Assembly: GCA_947489685.1 (NCBI GenBank)
Contig: CANLEM010000009.1
Coordinates: 1-64,000, forward strand
Length of the DNA: 64,000 nucleotides
Direction of reading: 5' to 3'
Source: an uncultured Aquimarina sp.
GTDB lineage: Bacteria; Bacteroidota; Bacteroidia; Flavobacteriales; Flavobacteriaceae
Of this stretch, positions 43,073 through 53,198 are shown piece after piece (the first letter of the stretch is position 1; each line of letters opens with the position of its first letter). The notes under the pieces were generated by a model, which worked only from the letters and a program-made list of their open reading frames with translations, had not been told where the DNA came from and made no database searches. The translations under genes were made by a program, and so were the position numbers.

Positions 43073-45631
43073 ATGGATGATAATTTTTCACCTAGGGTTA
43101 AAGATGTAATTGCATACAGCAAAGAAGAAGCGCTTAGATTAGGCCACGACTTTATTGGTACAGAGCATCTGATGTTAGGATTGTTACGTGATGGAAGTGG
43201 AAAAGCTATAAGCATCCTTGATGCACTGGATATTGATTTGACTAATTTGAGAAGAAAGGTTGAAATTCTTAGTCCGGCAAACCCAAATGTAGCTGTAGCT
43301 TCTAATGAAAAGAAGAACCTGCATCTAACAAGACAGGCCGAAAGAGCATTAAAAACTACATTTCTTGAAGCCAAATTATTTCAGAGTTCCTCAATTAATA
43401 CAGCGCATCTTTTACTCTGTATACTAAGGAATGAAAATGACCCTACAACGAAACTATTAAATCGTTTAAAAGTAGATTACGATAATGTTAAAGACCAATT
43501 CAAATATATGATTGCTAACGAAGACGAATATATAGACAACCCAAAAGCCGAATCTTTCTCTGAAGATGATGATGATTTAACAGGAGATAGCTCTAAAGAA
43601 AATCCTTTTAACTCGCCATCTGGAGGAAGCAAAGCCGGGAAAAAATCCAAGACTCCCGTTTTGGATAATTTTGGAAGAGATTTAACCGCTATGGCCGAAG
43701 AAGGAAAACTTGATCCGGTTGTTGGTAGATCTAAAGAAATCGAACGTGTATCCCAGATACTAAGTAGACGTAAAAAGAATAATCCACTGCTAATAGGAGA
43801 ACCTGGAGTTGGTAAATCTGCCATCGCCGAAGGATTAGCTCTTAGAATTGTAAAACGAAAAGTATCCAGAATTCTTTTCGATAAAAGAGTAGTCACACTT
43901 GATCTTGCAAGCCTTGTAGCTGGTACCAAATACAGAGGTCAGTTCGAGGAGCGAATGAAGGCGGTTATGAATGAGTTAGAGAAAAATGATGATATTATTC
44001 TTTTTATTGACGAGATACATACCATCGTAGGTGCAGGAGGAGCAACAGGTAGCCTTGATGCCTCTAATATGTTTAAACCGGCTCTTGCCAGAGGTGAAAT
44101 ACAATGTATTGGTGCTACTACCCTAGATGAATACAGACAGTATATTGAAAAAGACGGAGCTTTAGAAAGACGTTTTCAAAAAGTTATTGTAGAGCCGACA
44201 AATATTGAGGAAACGATTGAAATCCTTAATAATATCAAAGAAAAATATGAAGAACATCACAATGTAAGTTATACTCCAGAAGCCATTGAAGCCTGCGTAA
44301 AACTTACCAATAGATATATGACAGACCGTTTTTTACCAGACAAGGCTATAGATGCCCTGGATGAAGCAGGATCTAGAGTTCATATCACCAATATTGATGT
44401 TCCTAAAAAAGTTCTTGATCTCGAAAAAAAGCTTGAAGAAGTTAGAGAACTTAAAAACAGTGTTGTTAAAAAACAAAAATATGAAGAGGCAGCCAAGCTT
44501 AGAGATGATGAAAAAAATCTAGAAAAAGAACTTGGAATCGCTCAAGAGCAATGGGAAAAAGAATCTAAACTTCATAAAGAAACGGTTGACGAAGAAAATG
44601 TAGCAGATGTGGTGTCGATGATGACCGGGATTCCTGTAAACCGTATCGCCCAGACAGAAAGTAATAAATTAGCCGAATTACCAAACCTAATCATGGGTAA
44701 AGTAATTGGTCAGGATGAAGCGGTTAAAAAAGTTGTAAAAGCCATACAACGTAATCGTGCAGGGCTTAAAGATCCCAACAAACCAATAGGTTCGTTTATA
44801 TTCTTAGGTCAAACAGGAGTTGGTAAAACTCAACTTGCAAAAGTATTAGCAAAAGAGCTTTTTGATAGTGAAGACACGCTTATCAGAATTGATATGAGTG
44901 AATACATGGAGAAATTTGCAGTTTCCAGACTAATAGGAGCGCCTCCAGGATATGTTGGATATGAAGAAGGAGGTCAACTTACCGAAAAAGTAAGAAGAAA
45001 ACCTTATGCGGTTATACTTTTAGACGAAATTGAAAAGGCCCACCCTGATGTATTTAACATGATGCTTCAGGTATTGGACGATGGATATTTAACCGATAGT
45101 TTAGGACGAAAAATCGATTTTAGAAATGCCATTATTATTATGACTTCTAATATTGGTGCGCGTAAATTAAAAGATTTTGGTCAAGGTGTTGGTTTTGGAA
45201 CTTCTGCTAAGAAAACTCAAGCCGAAGATTACGCTAAAGGTGTCATCGAGAATGCCCTTAAAAAAGCATTTGCTCCTGAATTTCTTAACAGAGTTGATGA
45301 TGTTATTGTATTTAATGCTCTTGAAAGAGAAGATATACATAAGATCATTGATATTGAGCTAGACAAATTATATGGCCGAATTAAAGATCTTGGATATCAA
45401 TTATCCCTAAGCGAAAAAGCAAAGGATTATATAACCGAAAAAGGATTTGACAGGCAATATGGTGCCAGACCATTAAAAAGAGCTATTCAAAAATATATTG
45501 AAGATGCACTAGCAGAAGAAATTATAAACGCTCAACTCCAAGAAGGAGATAGCATATTTATGGACATGGATGAAGATTCTGGCGAATTAACCATTACGAT
45601 TAATAAAGCCGAAAAATCTACAGAATCCTAA
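43073..45631 (+). CDS. clpC: ATP-dependent Clp protease ATP-binding subunit ClpC
   Basis: A 852-residue HSP100 unfoldase. The ATG at 43073 is preferred; an in-frame TTG at 43067 adds two residues. Residues 1-145 form the double Clp N domain. Walker A1 is [14 protein letters not shown] and Walker A2 is [14 protein letters not shown], with the UVR/middle coiled coil between ([18 protein letters not shown]) and the C-terminal D2-small domain ([18 protein letters not shown]). It works with ClpP to degrade unfolded or tagged proteins. A dyad in its promoter suggests stress control. Confidence 0.96.
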   Translation: MDDNFSPRVKDVIAYSKEEALRLGHDFIGTEHLMLGLLRDGSGKAISILDALDIDLTNLRRKVEILSPANPNVAVASNEKKNLHLTRQAERALKTTFLEAKLFQSSSINTAHLLLCILRNENDPTTKLLNRLKVDYDNVKDQFKYMIANEDEYIDNPKAESFSEDDDDLTGDSSKENPFNSPSGGSKAGKKSKTPVLDNFGRDLTAMAEEGKLDPVVGRSKEIERVSQILSRRKKNNPLLIGEPGVGKSAIAEGLALRIVKRKVSRILFDKRVVTLDLASLVAGTKYRGQFEERMKAVMNELEKNDDIILFIDEIHTIVGAGGATGSLDASNMFKPALARGEIQCIGATTLDEYRQYIEKDGALERRFQKVIVEPTNIEETIEILNNIKEKYEEHHNVSYTPEAIEACVKLTNRYMTDRFLPDKAIDALDEAGSRVHITNIDVPKKVLDLEKKLEEVRELKNSVVKKQKYEEAAKLRDDEKNLEKELGIAQEQWEKESKLHKETVDEENVADVVSMMTGIPVNRIAQTESNKLAELPNLIMGKVIGQDEAVKKVVKAIQRNRAGLKDPNKPIGSFIFLGQTGVGKTQLAKVLAKELFDSEDTLIRIDMSEYMEKFAVSRLIGAPPGYVGYEEGGQLTEKVRRKPYAVILLDEIEKAHPDVFNMMLQVLDDGYLTDSLGRKIDFRNAIIIMTSNIGARKLKDFGQGVGFGTSAKKTQAEDYAKGVIENALKKAFAPEFLNRVDDVIVFNALEREDIHKIIDIELDKLYGRIKDLGYQLSLSEKAKDYITEKGFDRQYGARPLKRAIQKYIEDALAEEIINAQLQEGDSIFMDMDEDSGELTITINKAEKSTES

Positions 45632-45658
45632 TTTAAAATACTATATTTTTTGTAATTT

Positions 45659-45690
45659 AAAAGACCTCTTTTGTCTAAAAGAGGTCTTTT
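45659..45690 (+). terminator. Terminator of clpC
   Basis: AAAAGACCTCTTTT, GTCT, AAAAGAGGTCTTTT: a perfect 14-base stem with A and T runs on both sides, 27 bases after the stop. Confidence 0.9.
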
Positions 45691-45715
45691 GAAATATATA
45701 AGTGAACCTATTATA

Positions 45716-46090
45716 ATGATTAAACATAATTTGAGCTTTTGTCAATTGGAATTGTATGACAATTATGTAATTGCAGTCATGAATGAAGGTATTATAGTCG
45801 ATAAAGAAAATAATGCTATTCTCGTTGATATTGCCAAAAAGCATTTTCAAAACACCCCTTTTGTTTATATAACTCATCGTATACATTCGTATTCTGTAGA
45901 TCCAATTATATACATAAACACAGCCAAAGTAAAGGCCCTGAAAGGCTTTGCCATTGTTTCTACGGATCCTATTCAAAAAGCACATGCCAAATACGAAAAA
46001 ACATTTTTCAATAAAGATTTTAGGCAATTTGATACTTTAAAATCAGCTCTAAAATGGAAAGATGAGATTCTTGAGAAATACAAAGATTAA
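45716..46090 (+). CDS. Small STAS/SpoIIAA-like protein, copy A
   Basis: A 124-residue soluble protein. The ATG at 45716 is chosen because the upstream in-frame start at 45671 lies in the clpC terminator hairpin. Shared pattern with the next gene: LYDNYVI, NEGIIVDKENNAILVDIAKK, FVYITHRIHSYSVDP, KGFAIVSTD, ALKWKDEILEKY. It has the alternating strand-helix layout of SpoIIAA/STAS-type proteins, but no phosphorylatable serine motif can be asserted. The family is common in flavobacteria and uncharacterised. Confidence 0.75.
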   Translation: MIKHNLSFCQLELYDNYVIAVMNEGIIVDKENNAILVDIAKKHFQNTPFVYITHRIHSYSVDPIIYINTAKVKALKGFAIVSTDPIQKAHAKYEKTFFNKDFRQFDTLKSALKWKDEILEKYKD

Positions 46091-46196
46091 GCGTTTTTTT
46101 TGGAGTATTACCGCTTTATATTTTTAAATCTTAAGGTTTTGTCATATCTTATGTACAATTAACCATACTTAAATCCACTGATTTATATTTAAAAAC

Positions 46197-46586
46197 ATGG
46201 TTAAACACTACGATTTAGGCTTTACCAAAGTTGAAGTTTACAACAATTATATAGTCAACACTATTGCTGAAGGTTTTTTAGTAATGCCCAGGCACAACAG
46301 CATACTATTAGATTTTGTTAAAGAACATTTTAGCAATAAAGATTTTATTTACGTCTCTAATAGAATCAATTCGTATTCGGTTAACCCTACGGTATATTAT
46401 GAAACAAAAAAAATCCAAAACCTTATTGGTATTGCTGTAGTTTCAATAAACCCCAGACAAAAACTATTGTGCGAAATGGAAGGATCTTTTTACAAAAAGA
46501 ATATGGAATATTTTAAAAAAATGCACGAAGCACTACTGTGGAAAGATGAAGTATTATTACGACACAAAAAAAGGAAAACACCATAA
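46197..46586 (+). CDS. Small STAS/SpoIIAA-like protein, copy B
   Basis: A 129-residue paralogue of the protein at 45716, 106 bases downstream: VYNNYIVNTIAEGFL, FIYVSNRINSYSVNP, NLIGIAVVSINP, ALLWKDEVLLRH. It has the same length and block order with moderate divergence, so the duplication is not recent. Its C-terminal tail KKRKTP is basic and lies inside the terminator stem. The function is unknown. Confidence 0.75.
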   Translation: MVKHYDLGFTKVEVYNNYIVNTIAEGFLVMPRHNSILLDFVKEHFSNKDFIYVSNRINSYSVNPTVYYETKKIQNLIGIAVVSINPRQKLLCEMEGSFYKKNMEYFKKMHEALLWKDEVLLRHKKRKTP

Positions 46587-46609
46587 TAATAATAATGCTT
46601 TCCTTTTTT
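46567..46609 (+). terminator. Terminator overlapping the end of copy B
   Basis: AAAAAAGGAAA and TTTCCTTTTTT pair over a 21-base loop rich in AAT repeats; the left arm lies in the last codons of the gene. Confidence 0.55.
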
Positions 46610-46631
46610 AAAATGTATTAAAAGAGAGGAA

Positions 46632-48197
46632 CTATTTGGCGATATTAACCGCTCTAGTTTCTCGAATTACTGTTACTTTAACTTGTCCAGGATAGGTCAT
46701 ATCGGTTTGAACCTTCTGAGAAATTTCGAAAGAAAGACTTGAAGCTCTTTCATCATTTACTTTTTCACTCTCTACAATAACCCTTAACTCTCTACCCGCT
46801 TGGATAGCATACGCTTTTTTGACACCGTCAAAAGCAAAAGCTATTTCTTCTAAATCTTTAAGTCTTTGTATATAAGAATCTAACACCTGGCGTCTAGCAC
46901 CCGGTCTGGCACCACTAATAGCATCACAAACCTGTACTATAGGGGAAATCAAAGAAGTCATTTCTACCTCGTCGTGGTGAGCACCAATCGCATTACATAC
47001 TTCTGGTTTCTCTCCGTATTTTTCTGCCCATTGCATTCCCAAAATAGCGTGCGGCACTTCGGTTTCTGCATCAGGAACTTTTCCTATATCATGTAGTAAA
47101 CCAGCTCTTTTTGCCAATTTAGGGTTAAGACCCAACTCTGCTGCCATAACACCACAAAGTTTTGCAACTTCTCTAGAGTGTTGCAAAAGGTTCTGCCCGT
47201 AAGATGATCTATATTTCATCCTACCTATGGTTTTAATCAATTCTGGATGCAATCCATGAATTCCTAAATCAATCACTGTTCGCTTACCGACTTCAATAAT
47301 TTCTTCGTCGATTTGCTTTCTTGTTTTCTTTACAATTTCTTCTATCCTTGCTGGGTGAATCCTACCGTCTGTAACTAATTTATGTAACGAAAGACGAGCG
47401 ACTTCACGTCTTACAGAATCAAAACATGATAGAATGATAGCCTCTGGAGTATCATCAACTATGATTTCTACACCAGTTGCTGCCTCGATAGCTCTAATAT
47501 TTCTTCCTTCTCTACCAATAATTCTTCCTTTTACATCATCACTCTCTATATTAAACACCGATACACAATTCTCAATAGCTTCTTCTGTTCCGATTCTTTG
47601 AATTGTATTGATGATAATTTTCTTAGATTCTTGTTGAGCGGTTAGCTTAGCTTCTTCTATAGTATCCTGAATAAGCGCCATAGAATCCGTCTTTGCCTGT
47701 TCTTTTAAAGACTCTACCAGTTGTTCTTTAGCTTCTTCAGCAGATAACCCAGAAATAACTTCTAATTGCTGAACCTGGCTTTTATGAAGCTTCTTAAGTT
47801 CAGATTGTTTCTTTTCTAAATAATCATTTCGTTGCTGATAGTTTTTAACCTTTTCTTCTAGCTCAACATTGAGTTTTTTATTCTTCGATAGTTCATTAGA
47901 GACTTGGGATTCTTTGTCTCTGGTTCTCTTCTCAGCTTCAGCAATTTTTTTATCTCGAGATAATATTACTTTTTCATGCTCAGATTTAAGCTCAATAAAC
48001 TTTTCTTTTGCCTGAAGTATTTTATCCTTTTTCATCGATTCACCTTCACTTTTTGCTTCTCTTATGATGCTCGATGATGTTTTCTTTGCATTCTTAATAA
48101 TTTCTGATGCCTTATTACGTTCCAGTACTTTAGCAATAATAAAACCTACTACTAACCCCACAACTGAAGCAATAATCAAAAATATAGTGTTATCCAT
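46632..48197 (-). CDS. rny: Ribonuclease Y
   Basis: A 521-residue membrane-bound endoribonuclease that starts mRNA decay. An N-terminal helix ([20 protein letters not shown]) anchors it. A long coiled coil (residues 30-190) is followed by a KH domain ([20 protein letters not shown]) and an HD domain with the metal site LLHDIGKV and AHHDEVE. Full length. It follows 6S RNA and zapA on the same strand. Confidence 0.97.
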   Translation of the reverse strand: MDNTIFLIIASVVGLVVGFIIAKVLERNKASEIIKNAKKTSSSIIREAKSEGESMKKDKILQAKEKFIELKSEHEKVILSRDKKIAEAEKRTRDKESQVSNELSKNKKLNVELEEKVKNYQQRNDYLEKKQSELKKLHKSQVQQLEVISGLSAEEAKEQLVESLKEQAKTDSMALIQDTIEEAKLTAQQESKKIIINTIQRIGTEEAIENCVSVFNIESDDVKGRIIGREGRNIRAIEAATGVEIIVDDTPEAIILSCFDSVRREVARLSLHKLVTDGRIHPARIEEIVKKTRKQIDEEIIEVGKRTVIDLGIHGLHPELIKTIGRMKYRSSYGQNLLQHSREVAKLCGVMAAELGLNPKLAKRAGLLHDIGKVPDAETEVPHAILGMQWAEKYGEKPEVCNAIGAHHDEVEMTSLISPIVQVCDAISGARPGARRQVLDSYIQRLKDLEEIAFAFDGVKKAYAIQAGRELRVIVESEKVNDERASSLSFEISQKVQTDMTYPGQVKVTVIRETRAVNIAK

Positions 48198-48221
48198 AAT
48201 CCATGTTAGTATTTATATATA

Positions 48222-48388
48222 AAAAAAGCCTGCACTAGCAAAGGTTCTGTATAAACTCTGTAAAAACAGGTTTAGGGCTAACAAATTGCTCAAGAATCCG
48301 CTCCAAGGCGGCGCGCTTTTACAACTTAAACTCACCCTTTTTAATTAATTCTTGTTGAGTTTATCAAAATTACAACTAGTGCAGGCAG
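48222..48388 (-). ncRNA. ssrS: 6S RNA, flavobacterial type
   Basis: The region between zapA and rny folds on the minus strand into a long hairpin: GCCTGCACTAG (5' end, near 48386) pairs with CTAGTGCAGGC (48228-48238), followed by a T-run (48221-48227) as an intrinsic terminator. Internal pairs such as AACTCAA... and the GCGCGCCGCCTTGGAGCGG bulge fit a 6S-type RNA. The zapA - 6S - rny order is the usual flavobacterial one. 6S RNA binds RNA polymerase and modulates growth-phase transcription. End points are approximate. Confidence 0.85.
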
Positions 48389-48412
48389 TAACCTTATTTA
48401 TTTTAATGAACG

Positions 48413-48703
48413 TTATGACATATGATCTTGCAGTAAGTCGCTAAGTGCGCTTAATCTATTTGCAACATTAACCATATCATCATCTTTATCTATTACTTTT
48501 TGTTCGACCTGAGCAGCAAATTGTAGTGCACACATAGCTAATACATCTTGCTTATCTCTTACAGCATAACTTTGCTCAAATTGCTTTATCATAGCATCTA
48601 TCTTCTTTGCCGCTTTTCGCAAACCTTCTTCCTGATCAGGGTTTATGGTTAACGGATACACACGATCTGCTATCGAAAGTTTAATTTTAAGCTTTGCTGC
48701 CAT
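48413..48703 (-). CDS. zapA: Cell division protein ZapA
   Basis: A 96-residue FtsZ-ring-associated protein. The ZapA N-terminal beta domain reads LKIKLSIADRVYPLTINPDQ, followed by EEGLRKAAKKIDAMIKQFEQ, then a coiled-coil tail. It cross-links FtsZ filaments. It starts 7 bases after the stop of the ZapB-like gene and precedes the 6S RNA. Confidence 0.92.
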   Translation of the reverse strand: MAAKLKIKLSIADRVYPLTINPDQEEGLRKAAKKIDAMIKQFEQSYAVRDKQDVLAMCALQFAAQVEQKVIDKDDDMVNVANRLSALSDLLQDHMS

Positions 48704-48710
48704 ATATAAC

Positions 48711-49001
48711 TTATTCAGAGAGTTGTGCTATACACATGTCTATCTCTCTTATTAAAGCGTTTATTTTTAGTTTGGTCTCCCTTTTATATTCGTCACTGCC
48801 TAGTATTGCGTTAGCATTTTTGAGAGCACTGAATTTTTCTTCCCAATGCTTTATTTGATCTTCTTGAAGTTTCGATTTTGCTTCTAACTCTTGTATTTTA
48901 TCCTTAAGGCTAGCCGTTTGCTGCTTCATTAACTCATACTTATGCAGCAGCTTGCTTATCCTATTCTCAAGAGAATCAACAATTTCAATCAAATCACTCA
49001 T
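48711..49001 (-). CDS. Small coiled-coil protein, ZapB-like
   Basis: A 96-residue protein that is nearly one long coiled coil (VDSLENRISKLLHKYELMKQ, then LKDKIQELEAKSKLQEDQIK). It is followed by zapA after 7 bases, so the two are co-transcribed. A role in Z-ring assembly in partnership with ZapA is likely from position; homology to enterobacterial ZapB is only by character. Confidence 0.75.
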   Translation of the reverse strand: MSDLIEIVDSLENRISKLLHKYELMKQQTASLKDKIQELEAKSKLQEDQIKHWEEKFSALKNANAILGSDEYKRETKLKINALIREIDMCIAQLSE

Positions 49002-49105
49002 TAATAAATTTTACACAATACTTCGTTACACAAAGTTAACATACCAATTGAAAAAACCCAATAGTTTTTAAACTAATTTTAAAGCGTATGTTTATTACTC
49101 TATAA

Positions 49106-50221
49106 CTAAGAAATTTCGGCTACTTTGGTAAGTGCAGAAGCTATGATTTGATGCATGTCATAATAACGATATTCGGCCAATCTACCTCCAAATATGATAT
49201 TTTGCATGCCACCCGCTTCTTCTTTATATTTTTTATAAATCTTTTGATTATCATCATTATTAATCGGGTAATACGCCTCTTTGGTCCTATCCCAATTTTC
49301 GGGATACTCTCTGGTAATAATAGTTTTGGGTTGTTTTCCAAATTCGAAATGCTTATGCTCTATAATTCTTGTAAAAGCATATTCGCTATCATTATAATTC
49401 ACAACCGCATTTCCTTGATAGTTCTCTATCTCTTGTAACTCATGCTCAAAACGTAATGACCTATACTCTAGCTGACCGTATTTATAGTCAAAAAACTCAT
49501 CTATTTTTCCTGTGTAAACTACTTTATCTGCCAAAGATTCTAAATGTATTCTATCTTCAAAAAAATCAATATTTGTTTTTGTTTCTATTCCAGATAACAA
49601 TCCGTTAATAATGGTATTATACCCTCCTATTGGGATTCCTTGATAGATGTCATTAAAATAATTATTATCATAGGTATACCTAACTGGTAGTCGTTTTATG
49701 ATAAATGCCGGAAGCTCTGTTGCTTTTTTACCCCATTGCTTTTCTGTATATTCTTTAATAAAAGTCTCATAAATATCCTTACCAGCTAATGACAATGCCT
49801 GTTCCTCAAGGTTTTTGGGTGACTTCGTACCGTATTTTGCAATTTGCTCATTAATGACCGCTTTTGCTTCTTCTGGTGTTTTGGTACCCCATAATTGATA
49901 AAAAGTATTCATATTAAAAGGTAGATTGTATAGCTTACCTTTGGATAATGAGAGCGGAGAATTGATATAATTATTGAATGTTGCAAATTGATTTACATAA
50001 TCCCATATTTTCTTATCATTGGTATGAAATATATGTGCCCCATATTTATGTACATTAATACCTTCTTTTTCTTCGCAATATACATTTCCTCCTAAATGAT
50101 CTCGTTTGTCAATGACAAGGCATTTTTTATTTTGTTTGGTCATTTCATGTGCAAAAACGCTACCAAACAAACCTGCTCCTACTATCAAATAATCATATTT
50201 TTTCTCTCTCACTTTCGACAT
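49106..50221 (-). CDS. glf: UDP-galactopyranose mutase
   Basis: A 371-residue FAD enzyme converting UDP-galactopyranose to UDP-galactofuranose. The Rossmann dinucleotide motif is DYLIVGAGLFGSVFA; further blocks are RDHLGGNVY, VHKYGAHIFHT and WGKKATELP, and the C-terminal GGRLAEYRYYDMHQIIAS. Full length. It is divergent from a glycosyltransferase gene likely to use its product, so a galactofuranose-containing surface glycan is inferred. Confidence 0.96.
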   Translation of the reverse strand: MSKVREKKYDYLIVGAGLFGSVFAHEMTKQNKKCLVIDKRDHLGGNVYCEEKEGINVHKYGAHIFHTNDKKIWDYVNQFATFNNYINSPLSLSKGKLYNLPFNMNTFYQLWGTKTPEEAKAVINEQIAKYGTKSPKNLEEQALSLAGKDIYETFIKEYTEKQWGKKATELPAFIIKRLPVRYTYDNNYFNDIYQGIPIGGYNTIINGLLSGIETKTNIDFFEDRIHLESLADKVVYTGKIDEFFDYKYGQLEYRSLRFEHELQEIENYQGNAVVNYNDSEYAFTRIIEHKHFEFGKQPKTIITREYPENWDRTKEAYYPINNDDNQKIYKKYKEEAGGMQNIIFGGRLAEYRYYDMHQIIASALTKVAEIS

Positions 50222-50396
50222 TTTTTAATATTTCCGTGCTATCAAATTTTTTATTTAAGTGTCAAATCTAAGGTTTTATACCCAATTCACCTTTAGCAAT
50301 ATTCATCAAATAACAATTAGCTTAATTATCTTAATCCGATATAGCACAAAAAAAATAAAATGTATGTATCTTTCCTTCCAGAAATTAAATTAAAAT

Positions 50397-51443
50397 ATGA
50401 TAGGTTATTTCATTTCCAGAAATTATAAATCTTTATTTAATGCCGCTGGAAAAGCTAAAACTGACTGCGAAGCTATTTTGCAGAACATGGGTTTTAAAAA
50501 CCTTGGCTTTAAACAATCCTCTATTCCTAACTCCGCAATAGGCACCATTAAAAATTTTTTTGGTATAAGTCTGGCCTTGTTAAGGCTACCATATAAAAGC
50601 ACTCTATGTACGCAATACCCTTTAAACAAATTTAGAGGGTATGTTATGTTTATGGCACGTTTAAAAAGGTGTCAGGTAATTACTATTGTTCATGATGTAA
50701 GATTCTTAAAGGGTCGAACTGGCGATGCTAGTAAAGAATTAAAGAAAATTATAAGTTCTAATGCTATAATTGTACATAACAACGCTATGAAAGATTGGTT
50801 TCTTGAACAAGGAGTCGATATTCCTATAATAGTATTGGGCATATTTGATTATATCTTAAATGATGGTCTACCAAAACAGAACAACAACAATCAAGGTCAA
50901 AAACCTTACGAAATTGTTTATGCAGGAGGCTTTGGAGAAGGTAAAAACTCTTACATCTTTGACTTGGACACACTAGATCAGCATGATTATAAAATGAAAT
51001 TATATGGTATTGGTTTTGATTATCAAAAACTGAAAGTACCAAAAGAAGAATCTATATTATCTTATCAAGGTGCTTTTCCTTCGGATGAAGTAGCTTATCG
51101 CATCGAAGGTTCTTTTGGTTTGGTGTGGGATGGTATTTCTACCGAAGAATGCAGTGGACAATATGGACAGTATTTAAAGTTTAATAATCCTCATAAAACA
51201 TCATTATATATTCTTTGCGGTCTACCGGTAATCGTTTGGGACAAAGCGGCTATTAGTTCTTTTATTTTAGAAAATAATTTAGGTATTGCCGTATCTAATT
51301 TAAAAGATTTGAGCAATATCTTAGGAAACCTATCTCAAGAAGATTATCAAAACATGAAAAAGAATATTGATGATGCGAGAACAAAAATAATATCAGGAGG
51401 TTATCTAAACGAAGCTGTTAATAAGGCATTACAAAGTATCTAA
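50397..51443 (+). CDS. Glycosyltransferase, galactofuranosyl/Gtf3-like
   Basis: A 348-residue cytoplasmic transferase. The N-terminus is a Rossmann-like half. The C-terminal half has the Gtf3-type donor block FGLVWDGISTEECSGQYGQY, then LKFNNPHKTSLYILCGLPVI and VWDKAAISSFILENN. It is divergent from glf with 175 bases between starts, so the donor is probably UDP-galactofuranose. The acceptor is unknown. It precedes the M23 peptidase gene on the same strand by 52 bases but is probably a separate unit. Confidence 0.8.
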   Translation: MIGYFISRNYKSLFNAAGKAKTDCEAILQNMGFKNLGFKQSSIPNSAIGTIKNFFGISLALLRLPYKSTLCTQYPLNKFRGYVMFMARLKRCQVITIVHDVRFLKGRTGDASKELKKIISSNAIIVHNNAMKDWFLEQGVDIPIIVLGIFDYILNDGLPKQNNNNQGQKPYEIVYAGGFGEGKNSYIFDLDTLDQHDYKMKLYGIGFDYQKLKVPKEESILSYQGAFPSDEVAYRIEGSFGLVWDGISTEECSGQYGQYLKFNNPHKTSLYILCGLPVIVWDKAAISSFILENNLGIAVSNLKDLSNILGNLSQEDYQNMKKNIDDARTKIISGGYLNEAVNKALQSI

Positions 51444-51495
51444 CTCCAAAAAAATAAGTAGTTTTATACTTAACTAAAATATATCACAATCGTCT

Positions 51496-53184
51496 ATGCA
51501 TAAATATATATGGTATATCATTTTTGGGATCTCTGCTAGTTATGGGCAAAAAGATGTCGCAAAAGATTACTTTATTCAACCTTTGGATATTCCTATTGTA
51601 GTATCTGGTACATTTGGTGAATTAAGGTCTAACCACTTTCATTCTGGGTTAGATATGAAAACTAATGGTGAAGAAGGGCTTAATGTATATGCCGCAGCTT
51701 CGGGCAAAGTAAGTCGAATTAAAGTATCTCATGGAGGATACGGTAAAGCATTATACATTGTTCATCCTAATGGATATACTTCGGTGTATGCACATTTAAA
51801 AAAATTTTCTCCTAAAATTGAAGCTTTCGTAAAAAAAAGACAGTATGCAAAAGAATCTTATGAAATAGAACTCTTCCCAAAATCAGATGCTTTAAACGTA
51901 AAACAAGGAGACACTATTGCCTTTAGCGGAAATACAGGAGGAAGTTCTGGCCCTCATCTTCATTTTGAAATAAGAGATTCCAGATCAAGACCAATGAATC
52001 CTATGCTTTTTGGAATGGATGTTAAGGATACTCAAAAACCGATTATACATAGTCTATGGGTATATAGCGTTGACAAAAACGCTCATGTAAGTGGTAAACA
52101 AGAACCTTATAGGCTCCAACTTACTCCTCTGGAAGACGGAGGTTATAAAGCAGAGAGTATCAATGCTTTTGGTAAAATTGGTTTCGGCATCTCGACTATA
52201 GACAAACAAGATCTGGCAGCCAACCGAAATGGTATTTACGAAATCTCTACTCAAATTAACGGTCAAGAGAACTTGAGGCTTAGGATGAATCGTTTTTCTT
52301 TTTCTGAAACCCGATATGTAAACAGGCTTATAGATTACGGTTATTATAAGAAAAATAGGAATCGAATTAGTAAACTGTTTATTGAACCCAATAATCCATT
52401 GACTGTTTTTAAAATTAAAGAAAACAACGGTTTTCTTACTATTAAAGATAGTCTTTCTTATAGCTATAAGATATTTGTAAAAGATTTTAAGAATAATATT
52501 ACCGCCATTGATGTTCCTATTACAGGCAAACAAATGGATATTACCGAAAAAGCAAAACAATCCATCACTCCTGATTTGGTAGAGGTTGATAAAAACTTTA
52601 CGTATACCTCGGGGATTTTTGATTTATTAATCCCAAAAGGTAGCGTTTATGAAGACACTTATCTTGACTTATCTGTTAATGGAGAAACGGCTTTAATTCA
52701 CAATGATGAAACTCCATTACATAAAAATATGACAATGGCTTTTGATGTTTCTCATTATAAAGAACAGGATAAGAAAAAATTATATATAGGTAGAGTAAAC
52801 AGCAAAAACAAACCCTCCTACTCCAGAACTTCAAAAAAAGGAAATCGTTTTTCGACCAGAACCAGAACATTTGGAAAATATGCTCTTTTCTCAGATACTC
52901 AAAAACCGACTATTGTGCCGATTAATGTTTCTAACAAAAAATGGATTTCTAATGCCAGATATCTAAAAATAAAAATTAATGATTCTGAATCTGGTATCAA
53001 AAGTTATCGGGGAACACTCAATGGAGAATTCATTTTAATGGAGTATGATTATAAAACCGGAATGCTGGTTTATGATTTTAATGATAAAATTATTCCCGAA
53101 TCAGAAAATAATTTTAAACTTGTGGTGTTAGATAATGTAGGAAATAGAGCTACATTTGAAACAACATTCTATAGAAAACCTTAA
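51496..53184 (+). CDS. M23-family metallopeptidase
   Basis: A 562-residue exported peptidoglycan endopeptidase. The signal is KYIWYIIFGISASYG. The LytM domain lies at about 30-190: FHSGLDMKTNGEE, SRIKVSHGGYGKALYIVHPN, GYTSVYAHL and SSGPHLHFEIRDS, containing all zinc ligands (H, D, H, H). Residues 200-562 are beta-rich domains with no name, perhaps for binding to the cell envelope. It is 14 bases from the TonB-dependent receptor gene and is probably co-transcribed. Activity on cross-links is inferred. Confidence 0.9.
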   Translation: MHKYIWYIIFGISASYGQKDVAKDYFIQPLDIPIVVSGTFGELRSNHFHSGLDMKTNGEEGLNVYAAASGKVSRIKVSHGGYGKALYIVHPNGYTSVYAHLKKFSPKIEAFVKKRQYAKESYEIELFPKSDALNVKQGDTIAFSGNTGGSSGPHLHFEIRDSRSRPMNPMLFGMDVKDTQKPIIHSLWVYSVDKNAHVSGKQEPYRLQLTPLEDGGYKAESINAFGKIGFGISTIDKQDLAANRNGIYEISTQINGQENLRLRMNRFSFSETRYVNRLIDYGYYKKNRNRISKLFIEPNNPLTVFKIKENNGFLTIKDSLSYSYKIFVKDFKNNITAIDVPITGKQMDITEKAKQSITPDLVEVDKNFTYTSGIFDLLIPKGSVYEDTYLDLSVNGETALIHNDETPLHKNMTMAFDVSHYKEQDKKKLYIGRVNSKNKPSYSRTSKKGNRFSTRTRTFGKYALFSDTQKPTIVPINVSNKKWISNARYLKIKINDSESGIKSYRGTLNGEFILMEYDYKTGMLVYDFNDKIIPESENNFKLVVLDNVGNRATFETTFYRKP

Positions 53185-53198
53185 AACCTTCTTATTTT

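Noticed and set aside
45671..45715. Upstream in-frame start for the first STAS-like gene
   Set aside because: It lies inside the clpC terminator hairpin, and the homologous tandem copy begins at the equivalent of 45716.
52054..52560. 168-codon antisense frame within the M23 peptidase gene
   Set aside because: It has no recognisable motif and lies wholly opposite a well-supported gene.
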